Assembly: GCA_003024175.1 (NCBI GenBank)
Contig: MDYQ01000384.1
Span: 1 to 14,786, forward strand
Length of the DNA: 14,786 bases
Source of the DNA: Planoprotostelium fungivorum
Lineage: Eukaryota; Evosea; Variosea; Cavosteliida; Cavosteliaceae
Direction of reading: 5' to 3'
This document shows positions 8,092-14,786 of this stretch, one piece after another. Positions within the stretch are counted from its first letter, which is position 1, and the number at the start of each line of letters is the position of its first letter. The translations under genes were made by a program, and so were the position numbers. The notes beneath the pieces are model-generated. The model saw nothing but the letters and a program-made list of their open reading frames with translations, was not told the DNA's origin and did no database searches.

Positions 8092-10026
8092 ATGACTGAC
8101 CAGCTGTCCCCTGTTGACTTATCTTCCTTCCTCAATGACAAGGAATCTCAGCAGTCGAAGGATGATTGCAGAAGAATCGCGCAGGTGTGTGTCACATTTC
8201 CATCTGATAGAGGAGGTCTTGTCTCGTCGCACGCGATGGAGATTGTCTCGTATCGCGAGATAAACCTAATTCACCTCGCCTCTATCGGATGCATGCCCAA
8301 TCATACTGTGTATCTCGACTGGCATTGATCCATCGACAGACTCTGCGTGACACCAGCTGTTTGGTCATCCGCGACCCTAGAGTGTCTGAGATCGAGAACT
8401 CCAACTTCATCGACATGATGGAGAAGTACTACGAGCAGCCATTGGAGGAGAAGATGAAGGATGTCCACCCAGAGCTCCACTACCAATTGGGTGCCACGCC
8501 CGAATTCGTAGAGGTGATGCCTCATATCACGATTTTTACGTCGATTACGACCAAACAAGGTGGAGTGACTCATCGATCAATCAGGTACCTAGAGATCACC
8601 AGGAGAAGATCAACAATTTAATTCACCCCAATGAGGCCCAAGTCCCCAAGGTAATCGTAACACCATCTCAAATCCATCATCTTTCTCCTCCACTGTCTCA
8701 TAAGTGTATCCCTCTCATCATCTCATCTTCGCTCATCATCTTTTGCATCCTCTCATCTTTTCGATCATCCCGCCTTTCATCTCTTCATCTTCCATCCATC
8801 TCTCATCATCTCTCACCACCTCCCCTTCACCATCTCCCCTTCACCATCTCAATTGATTCAATCAGGGAGCCGATCCCAAGTGGAGATACTTCTGGCGCAT
8901 CGGGGAGAGACCCACTAAGACCCAATTCCAGGAATTAAACTCCGAGCCCGTCATTCCAAAGGCTTTCCCTCAGTGGACCGAAGTCATGAACCGTTGGGGA
9001 AACCTCATGATGCAGTCCATCCGAACTGTCGCCGAGATGGTGGCCATCGGTGATCTACAGCGTTGTAGATGGAGGATCGCCTGACGTATCTCAGGCCTCG
9101 ATTTACCCTCCAACACCTTTTTGGACGTGTTGAACTGTGGACCACACCTCTTGGCTCCAACTGGGTCCGATTTGGGACGTTACAACGAGTTGAAGCGAAT
9201 CTTTGCTGGTTACCACTACGATCTCAATTTCCTGACGATCCACGGAAAGTCCAGATTTCCCGGTAAGAGATGGAGAAGGCTCGCGAGATTGACGTGTGAT
9301 AGGTCTGTTCATCTGGATGAGAGATGGTACTCGTGCTCCCGTCAAGGTGACGCGATCACGATCATCATCATGATCATCATCACGATCGTCCATCGTGCAT
9401 CATGATACGACACACGTCTGTTGTTGTAGACGATGATTCTCGTGATCATGTCGAACGCATCGTGACATCATGATAGGTCCCCGATGGATGTCTATTGATC
9501 CAAGCCGGAAAGCAGATGGAATGGTTGACGGGTGGTGAGATCGCCGCCGGTTTCCACGAGGTGAGATTCTCCTCATCTTCAGTCTCCCTTCATCATCACC
9601 ATGTCCATCTCATCACGATCACCTCTTCTCATCACGATGTCCATCTCATCGCATCGCGCATCTCATCACAATGTCCATCTCATCACGACGTCCATCTCAT
9701 CTCATCACGTCCATCTCATCACGTCCATCTCATCTCATCACGTCCATCTCATCACGTCCATCTCATCTCATCACGATCATGCCGGTGACACCCTCCAGGT
9801 CATCGTATCAGATGAGACCGTCGCCGCCATCGAGAGAGCCAGAGCGGCAGGGAAGTCACTGTGGAGAGTCTCCTCCACTCTCTTCTCTAACGTGGCCTCG
9901 GACCATCTCCTGGAGCCCATCGGCCGATTCAAAAACGCGGCCACGGCCCAGAGGTATCCCAGCCTCCTTACGGGACATCAAGTGGAAGAGGAATTGAGGA
10001 TGATCAAACTGGCCGCTCCACAATAA
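8092..10026 (+). CDS. Isopenicillin-N-synthase-like Fe(II)/2-oxoglutarate oxygenase family protein
   Basis: Non-haem iron oxygenase of the double-stranded beta-helix fold; substrate unknown. Eight exons: 8092-8184, 8340-8513, 8585-8650, 8866-9049, 9095-9262, 9303-9346, 9477-9560, 9799-10026; 346 residues. The N-terminal region carries RDTSCLVIRDPRVSE, then PKWRYFWRIGERP and a helical stretch. The iron ligands are His213 and Asp215 in GYHYDLNFLT and His270 in AAGFHEV; Arg294-x-Ser296 in LWRVSSTLF fits the RxS co-substrate or substrate-carboxylate site. The spacing from His270 to Arg294 is larger than in classical isopenicillin N synthase because of a Glu/Arg/Ala-rich helix. Close relatives with the same LLAPTGSDLG and LTIHGKSRFPGLF stretches occur in protists and algae (from memory). 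True penicillin synthesis is unlikely, as no peptide synthetase is nearby. Introns of 155, 215, 130 and 238 nt are long for this window. Confidence 0.92.
9561..9798 (+). repeat. Minisatellite-bearing intron of the oxygenase gene
   Basis: Last intron, 238 nt, pyrimidine-rich. Positions 9690-9774 form a clean array of two alternating units, a 19-mer (GTCCATCTCATCTCATCAC) and a 14-mer (GTCCATCTCATCAC), in order A-B-A-B-A, so the period is 33 bp. Degenerate copies precede it from about 9600. Its reading frames stay open but the repeats look non-coding, and GTGAGA/CAG splice sites bound the region. Confidence 0.85.
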
Positions 10027-10027
10027 A
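10022..10027 (+). promoter_or_regulatory. Poly(A) signal AATAAA overlapping the stop codon
   Basis: The oxygenase TAA (10024-10026) is embedded in AATAAA, as in the gene before it. A TTTATT at 10034-10039 puts a second AATAAA on the opposite strand only seven bases away, so the site could end transcripts from both directions. Confidence 0.6.
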
Positions 10028-10467
10028 AGACTCTTTATTTCGTGTGTTCGTTGCATGATGGACAGTGATGGAGGACAGTGATGGTGGACAGTGAAGACTC
10101 GTCAGAAAGGTGAGGGGAAGCTTCCTCTGTTTCGTGAATGTGTGAAGACCTCTTAACGTCCGTCGGACAAGAATCTGTTGTATATCGCGGTAAGCTTAAA
10201 GAGGTCCGTCGCGGTAAGGTTGATTTGATGTGGCCTTTCACAAAAAGAGAAGAACCCATCCTCTCTATAAGCTTTAGGTGTACCGTATCATCTCTCGTTT
10301 AGCTAACCGAGACAACACGGTAAGCGTGCCGTGAGGATGAATCCATGGCGACCGATCGGTAATATTCTTTGTCTATGTGCGCTGTCACACGAAAATTCCC
10401 TGGAGGTGTCAGAGCGTTCGGTTTGGAACACAGACAGTACCAATTCATCGGAAGAGGAGCAGACGCG
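10028..10467. other. Intergenic region before the transporter gene, with short repeats
   Basis: About 440 bases. It contains a short tandem repeat at 10057-10092 (GATGGACAGT, GATGGAGGACAGT, GATGGTGGACAGT), a perfect direct repeat TCGCGGTAAG at 10185-10194 and 10209-10218, and two more CGGTAA words at 10318 and 10357. A 74-codon minus-strand ORF (10259-10035) is open but unsupported by any recognised motif. The promoter of the MFS gene must lie here; no clear TATA box is visible. Confidence 0.5.
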
Positions 10468-12672
10468 ATGTCGATCATAAGAAGGTCCATCCGATCATCG
10501 AGCTTCGGTAATCACTCGTCTCTTCCATCAGCATTTGACATTGGATTCAGATGTTCAGACGAAGGATCCATTCTTGACGGATCCTGCGATGGTTGGCATC
10601 CCTATCTTCGATAAGAAGTCCTTGCTCATCAACAAACACCTCGATAAGATGGGTATGGGACGTTATCAATGGTTCCTCTATTTTCTCTGCGGAGGAGGTT
10701 ACTTTCTAGACCTCATGTGGGCCAACTCGTTTGGTCTGGCCGGCCCAGCCATGCAGAGGGTGATGACATCGTCGAATATCATTGTTCGCGTGACCAACTT
10801 TCCAACAGGAATTTGGAATACATGATAACGTCTATGGAACACTCTTCACGTCATTTAGCGTTGGTCTGACGGTTGGTGCTCTTGTATGGGGTATATTGGT
10901 CGACATCATAGGTGATGTGTGAAGATGCTGTCCATCTCAAAGACGCAGGCCGAAAATGGGCCTTCAATTTGACTCTGGCCATCGCATCTGTATTCGGAAC
11001 TCTGATTGGCATTCCATATCATATCAGTGGCACGGTGATTGTGATGCACGAGAAGATCAGGCAGCTGATCTCAAACAGTGGCAATGGGTCATCATCTGCA
11101 TCTTGGCCGGAATGGTCGGCACTGGCATCGGTGGCAATATCCCCATAGACAGCACGATCCTCATCGAGTTCTTACCTCAGAACAAGAGGTGATGTCCATC
11201 ATGTATCATTACCGTCCCATGTTGACACCTTCTCCTTAGATTTCTGTTGGCGTCTGTGTCCACCTTCCAACCGCTCGGAGTGGTCATGAATTGTCTAATC
11301 TCTTATCTCATCATCCCCAAATTCTCATGTCCAAAGAAGAGTCTCGCCTGTAACTCCTTCGAAGAGACCGACTGCTGCACTCAATCGAGTAACATGGGAT
11401 GGAGGTAATTGGGAGACGATGATGATGGATGAATGAGACACCATCAGGTACATGTTCTTTGCGACGGGCGCCATCACGATCGTGATCTTCATTGGAAGAT
11501 TTCTCCTCTTCAAATTCATAGAGTCTCCCAAATTCTTGCTCTCAAAAGGTGCAATATTACACAATTTATTCTATGTATGACATGAGAAACATGAGATGAC
11601 GATGATGCAGGCAGAGATGAAGAGGCGATACAAGCCGTCCAAGACGTTGCGAAAGTCAACCGACAGGAGTGCCATCTGTCCATCATGGACTTTTATTATC
11701 TGGAAGTGATGGCAGAGAGAGAAGAAGCTGTTCTCTCGACAGAGAGAGAACTGACTCCATTGATGGTGGGCTCATCGATCATCCATACATCGACCATCAT
11801 CACATCACATCCATTCAGACACATCATGAATTCATTCTGAAGACAATTTCAGAGGATTCCACGTAAAGAGAAGGCCCTTCGAGGTGCTCTGAAGAATCTA
11901 TCGGAGCTCTTCTCGAGTTGGACCATGGTCCGTTTGACCCTGCTGACTTGGGTGGTCTACGCCTTCGACGCTTGGGGCTTCTCTATCGCCGGTGCCTTCG
12001 GCCCGAAAATTTTGGAAAGCAGAGGACAGCAACAAGCCGATGTGATGATCTCATATGACATGATTCGATAAGAGATCATCGACTCGTCCGATGGAAAGTT
12101 TCATCGCGTCGAAACGAGTTCGATCCTTCGTATATCCATCGATTTGTCATTTCATGCGACATCTTCTGAGAGATGATGCAGGGCAACTATTTAGATCTCA
12201 TCATCGTGGCCCTCTACGGTCTTCCCGGCACCGTCATCGCCACGACCATGATCGAAGTCCCCAGCTTTGGGAGGAAATGGAGTATGGTGTTTTCTTCTGC
12301 TCTGATGGCCACCTCATGCTTCCTCTTTGTAAAGATCCCCCAGCCAGTCACCATGCTGGGTCTCGAGTACTTTGCTCAATCTCTTTTCAATGCTATTCTA
12401 TATGGATGGACCGCCGAAGCCTTCCCAGCCCGTTTAAGAGGTACCACGTCACCATGTGATCTGATGGACGGACTCATTCTCGATCAGGAACCGCATGTGG
12501 ACTGGCCAGCACGTGGGGTAGACTCTTCTCCATCATCTCACCCATTCTGGCCGGAGTCATCTTGGCCAGCCGAGGTCCATCAGACCTTCTCTACCTGGCC
12601 GGAGGCGGTGTCTTCATCTGCACAGCCGCCATCGTCCTCCTTCCCGAGACGAAAGACGCCCAGGCCCTCTAA
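10468..12672 (+). CDS. Major facilitator superfamily transporter (sugar porter/SV2-like branch)
   Basis: Polytopic membrane transporter, 535 residues, eleven exons: 10468-10507, 10551-10759, 10809-10911, 10949-11026, 11065-11188, 11240-11404, 11448-11548, 11611-11765, 11853-12041, 12182-12440, 12488-12672. A cytosolic N-terminus leads to GRYQWFLYFLCGGGYFLDLM (TM1). The conserved MFS loop GILVDIIGRKW lies between TM2 and TM3, GIGGNIPIDSTILIEFLP in TM4, and NMGWRYMFFATGA with RFLLFKFIESPKFLLSKGRD before the central cytosolic loop. The second half has EVPSFGRKW, AEAFPARLRGTACGLAST and the terminal LPETKD typical of sugar-porter relatives. A Cys-rich loop (SCPKKSLACNSFEETDCC) lies between TM5 and TM6, as in fungal relatives. 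Substrate unknown (organic anion, sugar or nicotinate are options). The 38-nt intron 11027-11064 is the least certain junction. The MSIIRRSIRSSSF N-terminus is a plausible but unproven start. Confidence 0.9.
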
Positions 12673-12969
12673 AAACTCACCGTCACTCTCTCATGCACAT
12701 TTTCAAGTCCACACGTCGCATCGATCGACCTCCGGTGGACACATAAAGACACCGCGAAGCCAAGAGAGACTCCATGCGATCGTTGTGAAAACGTCGTTTG
12801 TGCTGTAGAAAATGAGCGACCTTGAGCTCGCGTTCCTCCACCTTAATTTCTTCTAGCGGGCCATATCTCTGATTTAGACGAGCCGGGGGGCTGCTCAAGT
12901 TTCGTTTACGATAGCTACCGTGGACCATCTGTCCTCTTCCGTGAGCTCAATCGCGCAGGTTGTCACCGG

Positions 12970-12977
12970 TATATATA
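12970..12977 (+). promoter_or_regulatory. TATA box TATATATA
   Basis: Runs TATATATA 78 nt before the ATG at 13055, at a suitable distance for a start site near 13000 and a short 5' UTR. It is the clearest TATA element in the window, and its palindromic sequence could also serve the other direction. Confidence 0.55.
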
Positions 12978-13012
12978 GAAATGCCGGTCTAGATGCCTAA
13001 TAGCGGCATTTC
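12978..13012. repeat. 9-bp perfect inverted repeat between TATA box and start codon
   Basis: GAAATGCCG at 12978-12986 and CGGCATTTC at 13004-13012, separated by 17 nt, directly abutting the TATA box. It may be a dimeric protein-binding site around the transcription start or a 5' UTR hairpin. Confidence 0.7.
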
Positions 13013-13054
13013 AATTCAGAGCGGTTCGTCGCAACACGCGTCTGTGTATTCAAG

Positions 13055-14786
13055 ATGATGAGAGGTCTCATCTTAGCGGCTGTCTTGGCGGTGGCTCTTG
13101 GAAGTGAGAAGATAGAGATGGAGATGCATGTTGACGAGATGCAGCGGATTACAATGCAACTTACAACGCTTCACCCATTTGGAAGGTCTTCTGTCCCAAC
13201 TACATCTACCACGGAAGAGTTGGTGAGACTCTCAATCATCTTCTATATCGTCATCTTCATCTTCAATGTGGCTAACAGAAGCTCTGCAGACTCTCTCGTC
13301 AACCCTGGTAACTACTCTGGACACATCCACAAGGTAACACTCTCGCGTCCATCCCCGTCCATCATGCTCATTCAGATAGGTGTTTGGAGGCAACCACTTC
13401 TCCGCTTCAAAGCAAGAGCGCAGCTTCATGCAAGTCTATGGTATCACCCGTCGCTCCACCTGTACCAGCTGCTCTCTTCGCGAAGTTGGTGAGCCTTCCT
13501 TCCATCGACCTCTTTCCATCATGCGACACCCCTCTTTCTGTCTTAGACTGACGGCTGTTGCAGACAACTCCAACTACTGGACTAGCGACTTGTGAGAACA
13601 CAGCTTGGAGTCAGAGAGTGGACACTGACATGTGCAGGTACTACCAATGGCCCAACGGCTCTCTGTCTCTCGTTCCCAACTCTGGCCTGACTGTCTACTA
13701 TCTGTCCAGAGGAGGTGAGCTATCCTGTGGAGTGTAGCTGAGAAGGAAGGCTGAAGAGAGACAGGCAGCACAGGAGCGAACAGAACGAACCCAAACTGGC
13801 AGCCCATCCCCAGAGTGAGCTTTCATCCTCTTTCACCTACATCGTCATCGTCATCGTCATCTTCTCATGTGTGATGCAGGGTCTCCGCATGCTGGCCGGA
13901 AACACTCTCCGTCGTGCCCCTGATAACTCTTCTGACAGTAAGGCCGTCAGTTACTACTGGTGAGACGCCATGATCTACAACCTGCCACTCCTGACCCTAC
14001 CCTAGCCTCACCGACTACAACGTCCAGGCTCCCTTGGAACAGCAGACTTTCCCTACCAAGGACAACTTTTGCAAGAATGGACTGAGAGCACAAGTGTGGT
14101 TCCCTATGTGCTGGAATGGAAAGGACTTAGACTCCGCCGACCACAAGTCTCACATGCACTATCCTCTTAACTACGACAACAACCCACAAGGTGAAGTGCA
14201 TGTACAGTGGGAGTTAAGGTTTAACGATGAGCAGGAGGAGACTGTCCCAACAGCCACCCGGTCAGGATTCCCGGAATTTTCGTGGAGCACATCTACTCTG
14301 TAGATCAGTTCCCTCACGGAGATGGAACGAGACAGCCTTTCGTGTGGTCCAACGGTGATCAGAACGGTAACGGCTTCCACGCTGACTTTGTGTCTGGTGA
14401 GAGCTCATACGATGTGATGCATGATCTGACATGATGACAGCCTGGGTTCCTGAGGTGATTCTAGTTCCACTCTATTGTTCACACTTGACTCAACACACAT
14501 CATCACATCACATGTTTACACCACGTGTTCACATCACGTCCACATCAGCGTCGCATTCGTCTCATCCTTTCCAGGTCATGGCTGCTGCCATCGCTCACCC
14601 CAACTGCAGTAACGACAACCCTCTCATGGCTTTCGGCAACCGCGTCGATCAGTGCCCTCCCCTCGCTCCCTTCGTCAAAGACAACTATGGAAGCAACGTC
14701 GACTGTCAGCTGTCTCACCTGATGCCCACGACTGAGAACTTGGGAGTGTCTAACCCCATCTCAAAGCTGCCCGGCTGCAACCCAGT
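13055..14786 (+). CDS. Secreted DUF1996 protein (partial, runs off right edge)
   Basis: Exons 13055-13103, 13145-13222, 13290-13333, 13380-13488, 13564-13591, 13638-13714, 13765-13814, 13880-13959, 14006-14190, 14235-14396, 14441-14454, 14575-14786 onward; about 362 residues visible in phase. A signal peptide MMRGLILAAVLAVALG starts the protein, so it is probably secreted. DUF1996 landmarks in order: VNPGNYSGHIHKVFGGNHF, STCTSCSL, NYWTSDLYYQWPNGSLSLVP, GLRMLAGN, CKNGLRAQVWFPMCWNGKDL with DSADHKSHMHYP, GGDCPNSHPVRIPGIFVEHI, FVWSNGDQNGNGFHADFVSA and LPGCNP at the edge. The conserved His, Asp, Cys and Trp positions suggest an extracellular fold, and fungal members are often annotated as cell-surface or wall-associated; function is unknown. 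Several Asn-X-Ser/Thr sites suggest glycosylation. The exon at 14441-14454 is only 14 nt. A TATA box lies 78 nt upstream. Confidence 0.92.

Larger units (their letters stand above)
12673..13054. other. Intergenic region with promoter of the DUF1996 gene
   Basis: About 380 bases. A minus-strand frame from ATG 12928 to 12683 (81 codons, basic) is open and lies about 40 nt downstream of the same palindromic TATATATA in the reverse direction, but has no recognised motif and overlaps the MFS 3' end; I do not call it a gene. A TACCGTG word lies at 12915-12921. The right part holds the TATA box and inverted repeat listed separately. Confidence 0.5.

Noticed and set aside
8092-8328. Read-through ORF continuing past the first oxygenase exon
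   Set aside because: Family alignment joins CRRIAQ directly to TLRDTSCLVIRDPRV, and a GT donor and CAG acceptor fit exactly, so 8185-8339 is an intron.
9690-9774. CRISPR-like repeat array
   Set aside because: Units are direct tandem copies without unique spacers and sit inside a spliced intron.
9495-10026. Long Ser/His-rich ORFs across the repeat intron
   Set aside because: These are open only because of the CATCTCATCAC-type repeats; the intron length (238) breaks frame with the upstream exon.
10035-10259. Minus-strand 74-codon ORF in the oxygenase-transporter gap
   Set aside because: Its stop overlaps an AATAAA, which is interesting, but a 13-nt tandem repeat runs through it out of frame and no domain is visible, so coding is unlikely.
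12042-12181. C/D-box snoRNA in an MFS intron
   Set aside because: GTGATGA coincides with the splice donor itself and no terminal stem is visible, although a CTGA lies near the 3' end.
12683-12928. Minus-strand 81-codon ORF upstream of the DUF1996 gene
   Set aside because: Open, basic and near a reversible TATA box, but without any motif, poly(A) signal or splice support, and overlapping the 3' end of the MFS gene. Kept only as a note.

Overview
This is nuclear DNA from a compact, intron-dense eukaryote. About sixty spliceosomal introns can be inferred, most of 35-90 nt, running GT to AG, with a strong bias to GTGAG-type donors and short gaps between genes. All gene models here were built by hand from reading-frame continuity and family motifs; exon phases close exactly in every model described as complete. 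The gene content (class I myosin with a phosphorylatable TEDS serine, DUF1996 protein, fungal-like MFS transporter, isopenicillin-N-synthase-like oxygenase) fits a free-living amoebozoan or a fungus. I lean to an amoeboid protist but cannot prove it.

Layout. Positions 1-3185, minus strand: most of a class I myosin motor domain, 21 visible exons; the neck and tail lie off the left edge. Positions 3430-4964, minus strand: poorly understood coding pieces, namely a 159-residue basic protein with a SUMO-interaction-like motif, one plausible isolated exon, and a divergent ORF starting at 4964. Positions 5079-6083, plus: a five-exon, 282-residue PAS-like protein with a basic C-terminal nuclear-localisation patch. 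Positions 6249-7968, plus: a nine-exon PLP enzyme of the MalY/PatB C-S lyase type, complete. Positions 8092-10026, plus: an eight-exon Fe(II)/2-oxoglutarate-oxygenase-fold protein related to isopenicillin N synthase, complete. Positions 10468-12672, plus: an eleven-exon MFS transporter, complete. Positions 13055-14786, plus: a secreted DUF1996 protein, twelve visible exons, running off the right edge.

The five plus-strand genes (putative regulator, C-S lyase, oxygenase, transporter, secreted protein) are co-directional and closely spaced. That could be a small metabolic cluster, but the shared orientation is the only evidence.

The most unusual signals are not genes. A 7-mer, GTTGTAG/CTACAAC, occurs 12 times (about 2 expected), ten of them in introns or intergenic DNA, with 15-20 nt of extended similarity between introns of unrelated genes. 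A second, AAATTTC-based palindromic sequence recurs in the myosin introns, and in one it forms an 11-bp stem that covers the 5' splice site. Two genes have their TAA stop inside the AATAAA polyadenylation signal.
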